In this document: piece after piece, positions 1-8,685 of the stretch
How positions within the stretch are numbered: position 1 is the first letter of the stretch
How the letters are laid out: each line of letters begins with the position of its first letter
Origin: Lachnospiraceae bacterium
GTDB taxonomy: Bacteria > Bacillota > Clostridia > Lachnospirales > Lachnospiraceae
DNA: 64,000 bases
Reading direction: 5' to 3'
Assembly (NCBI GenBank): GCA_016297945.1
Contig: JAEDFR010000003.1
Span: 1 to 64,000, forward strand
Made by a program: the position numbers and the translations under genes
The notes under the pieces: model-generated
The model's input: the letters and a program-made list of their open reading frames with translations, nothing else
Databases searched by the model: none
What the model was told of the DNA's origin: nothing

Positions 1-23
1 TTCAGGTTGGGAAGGGAGATCAT

Positions 24-738
24 ATGTCTGAAGAAGAAAGAAAGTTTTTGGAGATTGTAGATTAAAAAAGGATTTGGAAGAGGGGAAACCCGACAGGAAG
101 TACTGCGGGGCATGAATTTTTCGGTGGCAAAAGGAGAATTTTGTGTGCTTTCAGGGCCTTCTGGTTCCGGAAAATCCACACTGCTTAACATCCTTGGCGG
201 TATAGACAGTGCCGATTCGGGATATATATCCATAAACGGTGACAAACTGGAAAATCTGGGAGAGAAGAAACTGAAGCAGTACCGCAGAAAACACCTTGGA
301 TATGTTTTTCAGATGTATAATCTGATCGGAAATTTAAATGTAAAGGAAAATATTGAAATTGGTGCATATCTTTCAGATGATTCGCTGGATATTGATGAAC
401 TATTGAATACACTTGGACTTTATGATCACAGATATAAATTGTCAAATCAACTTTCCGGCGGGCAACAGCAGCGTGTTTCCATTGGCCGTGCCATTGTGAA
501 GAACCCGGATATCCTGCTTTGTGATGAGCCCACCGGTGCATTGGATTACAATACATCCAAGGAAATTCTGAAACTGATTGAGGATGTGAATGCAAAATAC
601 GGGAATACCGTTATTATGGTCACGCACAATGAGGCGATTAAAAATATGGCAGATCATGTAATCAAGCTTAGAGATGGAATGGTTCGTCGTAATGAAATTA
701 ATGACAATAAAATTTCTGCAGCAGATCTGGAGTGGTAA
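24..738 (+). pseudogene. ABC exporter ATPase (LolD/MacB type), frameshifted near its start
   Basis: ATP-binding subunit of a MacB/LolD-type transporter that would power an FtsX-type permease. From position 112 the ATPase core reads intact: Walker A GPSGSGKS, signature LSGGQQQR and Walker [10 protein letters not shown]. The expected family N-terminus (MSEEERKFLEIVD) starts at an ATG at 24 behind GGGAGATC but hits TAA at 63. Reading resumes in the frame of 112 with KKGFGRGETRQEVLRG, so about one extra or two missing bases lie near 63. Initiation at 112 would give 208 residues lacking about 30 N-terminal residues. The permease partner downstream is also broken, so I call the locus decayed. A sequencing error is possible for this single shift. 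Confidence 0.65.
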
Positions 739-752
739 GGGGCGTGACGAAT

Positions 753-1063
753 ATGAAAAATGTAAGAAACAATCGTAGAAAAAAAGTCAGAAATCCTCTG
801 TTAAAACGAATTCACAAAGAATTGCTTGGTGATTGGAGAAAATATCTGCTGGTAAGTCTGTTTTTAATCCTTACGATCGGATATGTATGTTGCCAACGGA
901 AGTATGATGAAAGCGGCGGATGCCGCGGTATGCGAATCCTGCAATTAATTTTGCGACGGAAGATATGGGATCCGACGAAGCAATGGGCGGCGTTCATTTC
1001 TTTCTGTTTCTATATTCTGTAGGGGTTAAGGAATATATTTTTTTAAAGGTCTTACAGAAATAG
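753..1063 (+). pseudogene. FtsX-type ABC permease remnant
   Basis: The start is the ATG at 753, just after the ATPase stop. A basic N-terminus and one hydrophobic segment (KYLLVSLFLILTIG) match the beginning of FtsX/MacB permeases. The reading then moves frame near 885 to MYVANGSMMKAADAAVCESC, a sequence typical of this family after its first membrane helix. It moves frame again near 948 to NFATEDMGSDEAMGGV and runs to TAG at 1061. Only about 90 of the usual several hundred residues survive, so most of the gene has been deleted. The 3' end overlaps the tail of the convergent AraC-type remnant, and the deletion endpoint may lie between the two genes. Confidence 0.7.
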
Positions 1064-1721
1064 TCTGTATTGCGAAATCCGGTTTCTATGGAAATAGCAC
1101 TGCCCTTTTTTTCTGTATTTATAAGGAGAAGTGCTGCCTCTTTTATCCTGTAGCATATCAGATAGTTGACCGGAGAAGACAGGCAACATTTGCTGCTATG
1201 AGAGACCATATCTTTTGTATTTGAATAGAGACCAGGAGCTCATTCATCTCATTTCTGCTAAGCGCTATCAGCTTTTTCATTTCAGACAGAACTTTTTCCT
1301 GCCACTCTGATGCAGAAGAAAAAATGGAATAATCCAAAGAAGAGTTTAAATAGGGCAATACATATTTTTGATAGATGATACTGTCTGTCGGTGCAATCAG
1401 AGACGGAAGAAAAAGAAAATTGGGAATTGCAGCGTTATGTTCTGCATGTATTTGATGAAGCAGCTTGGAATTTATGAAGATTCCCTGCCTTTCGGATAAA
1501 GGAAAGCTTTTTTCACCGATGTGAAAGTGCACCATCCCGGATTCGATATACACAAATTCAAATTCAGTATGCCAATGCCAATCAATGCGGTTAAAGTCAA
1601 AATCCTCCATTTTTTCGTCATAAAATCTGAACGGAAAAAGAGAAGTTCCGTGTAGAGCCGTTTCCATTAGGGTATCATCGGTTTTTATTCTGGCAGAAAT
1701 TTTCTTTTCTGTCTGAGACAT
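994..1721 (-). pseudogene. AraC-family regulator with internal deletion
   Basis: The N-terminal part (from 1721) has a cupin-type sensor domain with WHWHTEFEFVYIESG, as in AraC regulators of sugar or stress genes. The C-terminal part (994-1209) keeps the end of the HTH domain: SPVNYLICYRIKEAALLL, then TEKKGSAISIETGFRNTDYFCKTFKK in shorter segments. The two parts lie in different frames. They lack roughly 45-50 residues in between, including the first helix-turn-helix, and the join is near plus-strand 1175-1195. The usual length is about 290 residues. The product cannot bind DNA normally. The gene converges on the dead ABC exporter and may once have regulated it, which is inference. Confidence 0.75.
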
Positions 1722-1849
1722 GGCAGTTCCCTCCTAAGTTTTCTGTTTTGCGATATTATACAGTATCTTTGAGAAATAATACAGTGAAAAGTTAATGAAA
1801 ATGTTATATATTTCTGTTAAAATACAGAAAAGGGATAGGGCGAGGGTAC

Positions 1850-2086
1850 ATGTATGCACAGGTCGAATTTGGTTTATATGACAAAAAACAATGTATTTCT
1901 ATTATTTTAGATAATGAGGAAGAGGTAAATGAGTGTATGCAAATTCTGATTGAAAAGTCGTTTATTGTAAATCATAAACCGAGATATGCAGGTCTATGCT
2001 ATGAGGGAAGTGTATGGTGTGGTGATGAGCATTACATAAGAATTATGACAAAAGAAAACGAGGAAAAAAGTGATGGAGAATTATAA
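1850..2086 (+). CDS. Small hypothetical protein, 78 aa
   Basis: I do not recognise this protein. It is soluble-looking, with no membrane segment or signal, and begins MYAQVEFGLYDKKQCISI. It has three Cys and mixed beta-like segments. The reading frame overlaps the start of the MFS gene by 14 bases, which suggests co-translation. The upstream sequence is AT-rich with only a weak purine-rich stretch (GGGCGAGGG) before ATG. It may be a real small gene in the transporter transcript or a chance frame. Confidence 0.45.
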   Translation: MYAQVEFGLYDKKQCISIILDNEEEVNECMQILIEKSFIVNHKPRYAGLCYEGSVWCGDEHYIRIMTKENEEKSDGEL

Positions 2087-3263
2087 TAAAACAAAAATAG
2101 CATGTTATTTAGGATTTGTAACGCAGGCAGTGGCTGCAAATTTTGCACCTTTGCTTTTTCTGAAATTTCATACCGATTATCATATTTCACTTGGAAGTAT
2201 TGCCTTAATATCAACATTCTTTTTCTTTACCCAGCTTTTGGTAGATCTGTTTTGCGCCAAGTATGTAGACAAAATTGGATATAGAATATGTATTGTTGCT
2301 TCTGAAGTCTGTTCGGCAGCAGGGCTTGTGGGTTTAGCTTTTTTACCGGAGATACTTCCCTCATCTTTTGTTGGTATTATTATAAGTGTAATTTTGTATG
2401 CAATCGGAAGCGGTTTAATTGAGGTATTGGGAAGTCCTATTGTGGAAGCATGTCCGTTTGAAAACAAGGAGGCTACCATGAGTCTGTTGCATTCTTTTTA
2501 TTGTTGGGGAGCAGTCGGAACCATACTTGTATCGACAGTTTTCTTTCTGATATTCGGCATTGACAGTTGGAAATGGCTTGCAGTTATCTTTGCTTTGATT
2601 CCTGCTATCAATATTTTCAATTTTGCAACATGCCCGATTGAAAATCTGGTAGAGGAAGGACAGGGAATGGGAATTCGCACACTTTTTTCAAATCCCATGT
2701 TTTTAGTTGCTATTGTGATGATGATATGCTCCGGTGCATCCGAGCTTGCTATGGCTCAATGGGCATCTGCATACGCAGAATCGGCACTCGGATTTTCAAA
2801 GGCGGTAGGAGATATTGCCGGGCCTTGCATGTTTGCCGTGACCATGGGAGTTTCACGAGTGCTGTATGGTAAAGCCGGTGAAAAAATAAACCTGAACCGG
2901 TTTATGATTGGTTCAGGAATCTTGTGTTTTGCATGTTATCTGTTAGCATCATTTTCAAAAAATCCGATGCTTGGACTTGCCGGATGTATTGTTTGCGGTT
3001 TTTCTGTAGGGATCATGTGGCCGGGTACAATCAGCATATCATCCAAAGCATTTCCGATGGGAGGAACTGCCATGTTTGCACTTTTAGCAATGGCGGGTGA
3101 TTTGGGAGGAAGTATAGGTCCTGCCGTTGTCGGAAAAGTGGCGGATATGTTTGGCGGCAGTATCCATGTGGGAATGCGCATTGGTCTGTTGTTCCCGATG
3201 ACATTGTGCCTGATGCTGTTTTTATTCCATGTATTGAATCGCAATGAGAATAAGCAGAAATAG
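2073..3263 (+). CDS. MFS transporter
   Basis: Major facilitator superfamily permease of 396 residues with about twelve hydrophobic segments. The N-half begins KIACYLGFVTQAVAANFAPL, with an acidic/basic loop CAKYVDKIGYR after TM2 that fits the MFS motif A position. The second half starts near IRTLFSNPMFLVAIVMMI. The weak similarity to sugar/fucose-type MFS proteins does not define a substrate. I chose ATG at 2073 rather than GTG at 2070 because GAGG lies at about 2059-2062. Its stop is only 25 bases from the end of the convergent DtxR-type gene. Confidence 0.8.
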   Translation: MENYNKTKIACYLGFVTQAVAANFAPLLFLKFHTDYHISLGSIALISTFFFFTQLLVDLFCAKYVDKIGYRICIVASEVCSAAGLVGLAFLPEILPSSFVGIIISVILYAIGSGLIEVLGSPIVEACPFENKEATMSLLHSFYCWGAVGTILVSTVFFLIFGIDSWKWLAVIFALIPAINIFNFATCPIENLVEEGQGMGIRTLFSNPMFLVAIVMMICSGASELAMAQWASAYAESALGFSKAVGDIAGPCMFAVTMGVSRVLYGKAGEKINLNRFMIGSGILCFACYLLASFSKNPMLGLAGCIVCGFSVGIMWPGTISISSKAFPMGGTAMFALLAMAGDLGGSIGPAVVGKVADMFGGSIHVGMRIGLLFPMTLCLMLFLFHVLNRNENKQK

Positions 3264-3288
3264 ACACAAAGGATTTATCATGAACCTT

Positions 3289-3693
3289 TCACCAACGGTT
3301 GTCGGATAAAAGCTTTGAGGAATGGAGTGCCCGCTTAATCGCCTCAAAGCTTTCCTCGCTTAAATCATGTTCGATTTTACAGGCATCAGCCATAGCAGTT
3401 TCTTTGCTCACGCCGATATGTATTAGTAAATCGGCAAGTATCGTATGCCGTTCTAAGACATCTTCAGCTCGTTGCCTGCCATCCTCGGTCAGCGTGATAT
3501 ATCCGGTATCTGCCATGGTTATATAACCTTTTTCGCGAAGATTTTTCATGGCAATACTGACACTTGGCTTTGTAAAATTCATTTCATTGGCAATATCGAT
3601 AGAGCGAACCTGTCCGATGTTTTTTTGTAATAAAAGGATTGTCTCTAAATAATCTTCAAGAGATTCGTCTGCACGATGCTTGATATAACTCAT
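3289..3693 (-). CDS. DtxR-family metal-dependent repressor
   Basis: 134-residue DtxR/MntR-type regulator with a winged helix (EDYLETILLL, then SIDIANEMNFTKPSVSIAMK) and a dimerization/metal domain. The likely metal ligands are Asp/Glu of LEDYLET, His of LERHTI and the ACKIEH triad. The Cys-x-x-Glu-His pattern resembles DtxR (Cys102, Glu105, His106) rather than Mn-sensing MntR, so iron is the likelier corepressor. The start at 3693 has GGAGTAAAAAT before ATG. The alternative GTG at 3717 has no better site. It is divergent from feoA, whose promoter region holds the palindromes it probably binds. Confidence 0.88.
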   Translation of the reverse strand: MSYIKHRADESLEDYLETILLLQKNIGQVRSIDIANEMNFTKPSVSIAMKNLREKGYITMADTGYITLTEDGRQRAEDVLERHTILADLLIHIGVSKETAMADACKIEHDLSEESFEAIKRALHSSKLLSDNRW

Positions 3694-3848
3694 ATTTTTA
3701 CTCCATTCTTTTCCCACATCATATCATTTTTGAACGCAAATGACAATTAAAATTGGCTGACTGTCAGCGGTGCGATTTGTGTAGCAGTATTTTTATAGCT
3801 GGTGTTATTGAGAAAAATATCAATAAGGAATTTTTATAAGAAACTGCC

Positions 3849-3877
3849 TTGACAAAAACAGTTAGTTATATTAAACT
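3849..3877 (+). promoter_or_regulatory. Sigma-A promoter of feoA
   Basis: Perfect -35 TTGACA at 3849-3854, 17-base spacer and -10 TAAACT at 3872-3877. A GTTAGTTA half-palindrome at 3861-3876 covers the spacer and -10, so a repressor bound there would block RNA polymerase. Confidence 0.7.
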
Positions 3878-3901
3878 CTGTCTTGGTTAGTGAAAACTAA
3901 C
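3861..3901. promoter_or_regulatory. Two candidate DtxR-type operators upstream of feoA
   Basis: GTTAGTTATATTAAAC at 3861-3876 is an imperfect copy overlapping the -10. GTTAGTGAAAACTAAC at 3886-3901 is a perfect 6-bp inverted repeat with a 4-base centre, at about the transcription start. Both resemble the exact palindrome before feoB at 4327-4342. A gene for a DtxR-type repressor lies divergently next to them. The link is inferred from position and symmetry. Confidence 0.65.
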
Positions 3902-4046
3902 TTGATGTTATTGAAGATTTTAAAGAAGTATTTGCTTAGATTGAATTGGACAACTTTTGCGTGTTTTGAATGAGCTGCTTAAAGTGTGTATTTCAATCTT
4001 GACAGTTGGTAATGTGAAGAAAACGAACGGAAAGGTGGCAGAAGTT

Positions 4047-4259
4047 ATGAGTTTAGCAGATGCAGTAATTGGCGAAGAATATATCGTGAAAGATATTGAA
4101 GCTGAAGATGAAGAGTTAAAGGCCTTCCTTTTTTCGTTGGGTTGCTATAGCGGAGAACCGATTACGGTCAATTCCCATATCAAAGGCGGCTGCGTCGTTT
4201 CCATCAAGGATGCCAGATATAACATTGATGTAGATTTAGCGAGAGCTATTTCGATATAA
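4047..4259 (+). CDS. feoA: FeoA-type ferrous iron transport protein
   Basis: 70-residue SH3-like FeoA protein, a cytoplasmic accessory of the FeoB iron channel. It reads MSLADAVIGEEYIVKDIEAE, then a small beta-barrel pattern with GCYSGEPITVNSHIKGGCVV and a C-terminal YNIDVDLARAI, which is typical of FeoA. Start: ATG at 4047 preceded by AAAGGTGG. A longer frame from TTG 3957 exists but reads through the leader. feoB follows after 129 bases that contain another operator palindrome, so the two genes can be controlled together or separately by iron. Confidence 0.88.
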   Translation: MSLADAVIGEEYIVKDIEAEDEELKAFLFSLGCYSGEPITVNSHIKGGCVVSIKDARYNIDVDLARAISI

Positions 4260-4326
4260 GAAGATGCAGATTTGACTGTACTATCAAAGAGAAAGGTGAG
4301 GATATCACTTTTTTTAAAGCCTTATG

Positions 4327-4342
4327 GTTAGTTATAACTAAC
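4327..4342. promoter_or_regulatory. Perfect palindromic operator before feoB
   Basis: GTTAGTTATAACTAAC is a perfect 16-bp palindrome 46 bases before the feoB start. It shares its arms with the two sites before feoA. It is the best candidate for a binding site of the neighbouring DtxR-type repressor. Confidence 0.7.
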
Positions 4343-4388
4343 ATAGTTGTGAAATAGAAACTGAACAAGAAGAAATGGAGGATGCGTC

Positions 4389-6398
4389 ATGAGAATCGCA
4401 TTAACGGGAAATCCAAACAGCGGAAAGACGACAATGTATAATGCCCTGACCGGAAGAAATGAGAAGGTCGGAAACTGGGCCGGAGTAACCGTAGAAAAGA
4501 AAGAAAGCCGGATCAAAAAAGCATATTATGACGGAAAGGAAGAATTAATTGCGGTAGACTTACCGGGAGCTTATTCCATGTCACCGTTCACTTCGGAAGA
4601 AAGCATTACCAGTGCCTATGTCAAGAATGAAAATCCGGATGTAATCATTAACATTGTGGATGCCACAAATTTAAGCCGTAGTCTGTTTTTTACCACACAG
4701 CTTTTAGAACTTGGTATTCCGGTGGTAGTTGCCCTGAATAAAAGTGATATTAATGAGAAAAAAGATACCGAGATTGATGAAACACTTTTGTCTGAAAAGC
4801 TAGGATGTCCGGTTATAAAAACGGTATCAACTTCTACCGGACATGTCGGATTGAAAGATGTAGTAGCGAAAGCAGTTTCTTTAAACGGTTGTGAGCAAAA
4901 AGCACCTTATGTGCAGGAAGAGATTGATTTGCATAATAAGAGTGAAGTAGAAACTGCTGACAGAAAGCGCTTTGACTTTGTGAAGTCGATGGTTTCTTTG
5001 GTTGAAAAAAGAAAAGTATTAACCAAAGAAAGAAATGGACAGGATAAAATCGATGCCATTCTTACGAATCCATGGTTGGGTATTCCGATTTTTGCGGTGG
5101 TAATGTTTGGCGTGTTTTATATTTCCCAGTCTACTGTGGGAACATGGATTGCAGACTGGCTGGTTTCTTGGATAGAAGCTTTCCAGGGATGGGTAGCAGG
5201 ATTGGTAGAAAATACAAATCCGTTCTTACAGTCATTGCTGGTTGATGGTATTATTGGTGGTGTAGGTGCGGTCGTAGGTTTCCTGCCACTTGTTATGGTT
5301 ATGTATTTTCTGATTGCTCTTTTGGAAGACTGCGGTTACATGGCAAGAGCTACGGTAGTTTTAGACCCGATTTTTAAAAGAGTAGGACTTTCCGGAAAAT
5401 CCGTTATTCCTATGGTAATCGGTACCGGATGTGCCATTCCGGGTATCATGGCTTGCCGTACCATCCGGAATAAGAGAGAAAGAAGAGCAACAGCCATGCT
5501 GACACCCTTTATGCCCTGTGGCGCAAAACTGCCGGTCATTGCATTGTTTGTAGGAGCATTTTTTCCGGATATTCCATGGGTTGGAACCCTGATGTACTTT
5601 GTCGGTATTCTTTTAATTTTGCTTGGAGCCTTATTAGTAAATGCCATAACCGGATATAAATTCAGAAAATCCTTCTTTATCATTGAATTACCCGAATATA
5701 AGGTTCCAAGCCTGAAAAGAGCTGTGATTTCCATGCTTGGACGTGGAAAAGCATATATTATTAAAGCCGGAACTATCATCCTTGTCTGCAATACGATTGT
5801 ACAGATTATGCAATCATTCGACTGGAAATTGCAGGTAGTAGAGGAAGGAATGGAAAGTACTTCTATCCTTGCTACCATTGCTTCGCCGATTGCTGTTATC
5901 TTAGTCCCAATCGTTGGTGTTGCAGCATGGCAGCTTGCAGCAGCAGCGGTAACCGGTTTTATCGCAAAGGAAAATGTAGTAGGAACACTTGCTGTCTGCT
6001 ACGGTTTGAGTGCCTTTATTGATACGGAAGAACTTGCGCTTGTCGGAGATGGCAATGTGATTGCATCTGCAATGGCGATTACAAAAGTGGCCGCTCTTGC
6101 TTTCCTGATGTTTAATTTATTTACGCCGCCTTGTTTTGCAGCACTTGGTGCCATGAATTCAGAAATGCAGAGCAAAAAATGGCTATGGGGTGGCATTGCG
6201 CTTCAGTTAGGAACAGGTTACACGGTCGCTTTTTTTGTATATCAGATTGGTACCTTGATTACGACCGGAAAGCCCGGAAGCGGATTTATCTGGGGATTGA
6301 TCGCAGTACTTGTTATGGTGGCTGTTGTTGTTGGAATGATTTATAGAACAAATAAGCTGTTTAGCGCAGAATATGAATTGAAGAAGGCAGTATCGTGA
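4389..6398 (+). CDS. feoB: Ferrous iron transporter FeoB
   Basis: 669-residue FeoB, the membrane Fe(II) permease with an N-terminal G domain. G1 GNPNSGKT is at residues 7-14, followed by the switch region WAGVTVEKKE, G3 DLPG at 57-60 and G4 NKSD near 117. A helical linker precedes two gate-type repeats and about eight to ten membrane helices, with conserved GTGCAIPGIMACRTI and MPCGAKLPV. The length is usual for Clostridia. ATG follows AAATGGAGG. It lies downstream of feoA and a perfect operator palindrome, with a Cys-rich small membrane gene 19 bases after it, so this is a complete Feo unit. Confidence 0.97.
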   Translation: MRIALTGNPNSGKTTMYNALTGRNEKVGNWAGVTVEKKESRIKKAYYDGKEELIAVDLPGAYSMSPFTSEESITSAYVKNENPDVIINIVDATNLSRSLFFTTQLLELGIPVVVALNKSDINEKKDTEIDETLLSEKLGCPVIKTVSTSTGHVGLKDVVAKAVSLNGCEQKAPYVQEEIDLHNKSEVETADRKRFDFVKSMVSLVEKRKVLTKERNGQDKIDAILTNPWLGIPIFAVVMFGVFYISQSTVGTWIADWLVSWIEAFQGWVAGLVENTNPFLQSLLVDGIIGGVGAVVGFLPLVMVMYFLIALLEDCGYMARATVVLDPIFKRVGLSGKSVIPMVIGTGCAIPGIMACRTIRNKRERRATAMLTPFMPCGAKLPVIALFVGAFFPDIPWVGTLMYFVGILLILLGALLVNAITGYKFRKSFFIIELPEYKVPSLKRAVISMLGRGKAYIIKAGTIILVCNTIVQIMQSFDWKLQVVEEGMESTSILATIASPIAVILVPIVGVAAWQLAAAAVTGFIAKENVVGTLAVCYGLSAFIDTEELALVGDGNVIASAMAITKVAALAFLMFNLFTPPCFAALGAMNSEMQSKKWLWGGIALQLGTGYTVAFFVYQIGTLITTGKPGSGFIWGLIAVLVMVAVVVGMIYRTNKLFSAEYELKKAVS

Positions 6399-6417
6399 AT
6401 TTCAGAAAGGAGAACGA

Positions 6418-6594
6418 ATGGGAAATTTGATCGTTGCAGGAATTGTTCTTGTTTTAATAGTCGTAGCAGTTCTTTATCTATGGAAACAAAAGAAAAAAGG
6501 TGCCAGATGCATCGGATGTCCTTCTGTTGGATGCTGTTCCAAAAAAGAATGCGATAATGCGAAACATGATAACTCCCATACTGGAAATGAATAG
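6418..6594 (+). CDS. FeoB-associated Cys-rich membrane protein, 58 aa
   Basis: Tiny protein with one N-terminal membrane helix (LIVAGIVLVLIVVAVLYLW), a basic stop-transfer KQKKK, and a cytosolic tail with five Cys in CIGCPSVGCC and KKEC. This matches the small Cys-rich proteins commonly found after feoB in Firmicutes. They are thought to assist iron transfer or complex assembly, but their biochemistry is poorly known. An AGAAAGGAGAACGA site precedes ATG 19 bases after the feoB stop, so it is surely co-transcribed. Confidence 0.85.
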   Translation: MGNLIVAGIVLVLIVVAVLYLWKQKKKGARCIGCPSVGCCSKKECDNAKHDNSHTGNE

Positions 6595-6672
6595 GACTAT
6601 ATCTGTACCTCTTTTGTGCAGGCATAATTTAAAAAACAGACTTTAAAATGAATGTGAAAGGAATTGCTGAAT

Positions 6673-7140
6673 ATGGAAAAAGACCTGATAAAAAAGGATA
6701 AACAGATGGCAGCAAATTATCACAGGACAAATATGCAGAAAAAAACGGTTCTGCAGAGGCTGAAAGAAAATGGTTGTAGAATCACGAAACAACGAAAGAT
6801 CCTTTTGGACATCATATTGCAAGAGGAATGTGCATGCTGTAAGGAAATATATTATAAGGCACTGGAAATAGATTCTTCTATAGGAACGGCAACTGTATAC
6901 CGTATGATCAATCTTTTGGAAGAAATCGGTGCCATCAGCCGCAAGAATATGTATCGCATTTCCTGTGACATGAATTGTGAAAAGAGAGGTGGATGTATCG
7001 TTGAATTGGATGATCAGTCCATTTGCAGGCTGTCGACCGATGAGTGGAACAAGGTCATATCAGAAGGTCTGAGGTGTTGCGGTTATGTCGATACACAGAA
7101 GGTTGTAAATCATAAATACACAGAAGTTTGTGAAGCATAA
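6673..7140 (+). CDS. Fur-family transcriptional regulator
   Basis: 155-residue Fur/PerR-type repressor. The winged helix begins QKKTVLQRLKENGCRITKQR, and SSIGTATVYRMINLLEEIG is the recognition-helix segment. The metal region is atypical: instead of the usual HHHH/CxxC pattern it has SCDMNCEKRGGC and an unusual CCGYV. The sensed metal is therefore uncertain. ATG at 6673 is preferred to TTG 6664 because GAAAGGA ends about 10 bases before it. It follows the Feo genes and could be a second iron sensor of the block. The last codons are partly duplicated after the stop. Confidence 0.85.
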   Translation: MEKDLIKKDKQMAANYHRTNMQKKTVLQRLKENGCRITKQRKILLDIILQEECACCKEIYYKALEIDSSIGTATVYRMINLLEEIGAISRKNMYRISCDMNCEKRGGCIVELDDQSICRLSTDEWNKVISEGLRCCGYVDTQKVVNHKYTEVCEA

Positions 7141-7183
7141 ATATTGCATCATAAATACGTAAAAGGTTGTGAATCATAATTAC
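7101..7183. repeat. Imperfect 19-bp direct repeat across the end of the Fur-type gene
   Basis: GGTTGTAAATCATAAATAC at 7101-7119 recurs with two changes at 7165-7183, with a partial copy (CATCATAAATACG) between. The first copy is coding and the second lies after the stop, as if the 3' end of the gene had been duplicated locally. Confidence 0.55.
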
Positions 7184-7212
7184 TTAACGGAATAGGATAA
7201 ATATGATAAAAT

Positions 7213-7249
7213 AAAACGAATGGTTGTTTATGACCGTTCGTTTTATTTT
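7213..7249 (+). terminator. Rho-independent terminator after the Feo/Fur block
   Basis: Stem AAAACGAATGG (7213-7223) pairs with CCGTTCGTTTT (7234-7244) with one wobble, followed by a T-rich run. Confidence 0.8.
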
Positions 7250-7368
7250 GCTCGTGCTATTTTATTAAGCGAGATTATGTAGGCCCAAGAAGAGAAAAAA
7301 GCTTGTATTAGAATGACGAGCCGGACAGTAAGGTAGGCTCAAATAATAAAGAAAAGGTAAGTAGAATT

Positions 7369-8632
7369 ATGAGCCAAAATGTTAATGCAACAACAAACAC
7401 AACGGCATGCAAAAAAGTAAGTGACAGAAGACCAATTCTAAAGAGCAGATTTTATCTGTATCTGACAGAGTTTTTTGCAGGTATGTCAGTTATGGCAGTG
7501 GAACTGGGTGCAAGCAGACTAGTGGCACCGTACTTTTGTTCCAACCTTTATCAGCATCCCGGCAGTCGGAACTTCGATTACGTTTCTGATATTTGCAGGT
7601 ATTTTACTTCTGTTAGCAATCATTTATTTTATGAGTGGCTGCGTAAATTTTTTCAAAGCCCGGAAGCTTCCGATTAGCATTGCGATTTTCCTTGCCTGTG
7701 TGCTTCTGGGCCATGATAATAGTTTTGCTTTCTGGCAGGATGATCTCACATATGAAGGTGAATCGATTTATAATTACCTTCAGGTTTATGAAGATGAAAA
7801 ACAGGTTGTGTTGTCTACCAACGTTCTTTTTGGAGTTCAGTCCGTGTACCGAAAGGAAAAAGGACTGACAGGCATGTATTATGATTATGCGATGGCTGCT
7901 CCTCTGATGGCGGGAATTCATGAAAAAGATGAGCTGAACATCCTGATTTTAGGGAACGGCACCGGCACCTATGCAACACAATGTGAAAGATATTTTGATA
8001 ACGTTTTGATATCCGGTGTGGAAATTGATGAAAAGATAACAGAACTTGCAGTGCAGTATTTTGAACTACCCTCCAATGTGGATGTGACGACCTATGACGG
8101 ACGCGCCTATCTGAATGCCATTGAGGATAAATATGACGTGATTATGGTAGATGCTTATCAGGACATTACCATACCGTTTCAGATGTCTTCCGTGGAATTT
8201 TTTGAACTGGTGAAAGAGCATCTGACGGATGATGGAGTCATGGTTGTCAATATGAATATGCGCGGCAGTAAAGAAGGAAGTATTAATCAATATCTGGCGG
8301 ATACGATATCCAATGTGTTTTCGCAGGTCTATACCGTAGATGTTGAAAGAAGCACCAACCGGGAACTATTTGCTTCCAATAATGAAAATGTTCTTTCTGT
8401 TTTTGAAACAAACATGAAAGCTGAAGAAGATGCAGAGATTCACACAATGATGGACCGGGTCTTTACAAATCTTGTAAAATATGAAAAGGGTGGCTATCTG
8501 ATGACGGATGATAAAGCTCCGGTTGAACTTCTCGGGATGAAAGTTATTGATGAACTGATTAAAGACGAGGTGGCTTATTATAAGGAGATTTATCAGCAGG
8601 AAGGATTGGCTGCATTGCTGAAAATGTTATAG
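7369..8632 (+). pseudogene. Membrane-fused spermidine-synthase-like protein with internal deletion
   Basis: The 5' part (from ATG 7369) encodes a first helix FFAGMSVMAVELGASRLVAP of the long membrane-bound spermidine-synthase-like family. At about 7533 the sequence jumps to VPTFISIPAVGTSITFLIF in another frame, the last helix of that domain, then to a Rossmann methyltransferase-like domain with LILGNGTGTYATQ and YDVIMVDAYQD. Roughly 160 residues (most membrane helices) are missing and the frame changes at the join. The 3' frame is open from ATG 7631 but has no ribosome binding site there, so the catalytic domain is probably not made. Confidence 0.8.
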
Positions 8633-8685
8633 TTGGTAAAGGGTAAAGTGAGATTGAATAAAATAATAAGAAATGGAGCAGTCAT

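Larger units (their letters stand above)
3694..4046. other. Divergent control region between the DtxR-type repressor and feoA
   Basis: A 353-base noncoding stretch. It holds one strong promoter toward feoA and two copies of a GTTAGT-type palindrome, listed separately. A TTG-started extension of the feoA frame exists from 3957 but lacks a ribosome binding site, so I treat it as leader. The half next to the repressor shows no clear promoter to me. Confidence 0.6.

Noticed and set aside
3957..4046. N-terminal extension of FeoA from TTG 3957
   Set aside because: Lies in the leader after the operators; FeoA family starts at the ATG 4047 with a good ribosome site.
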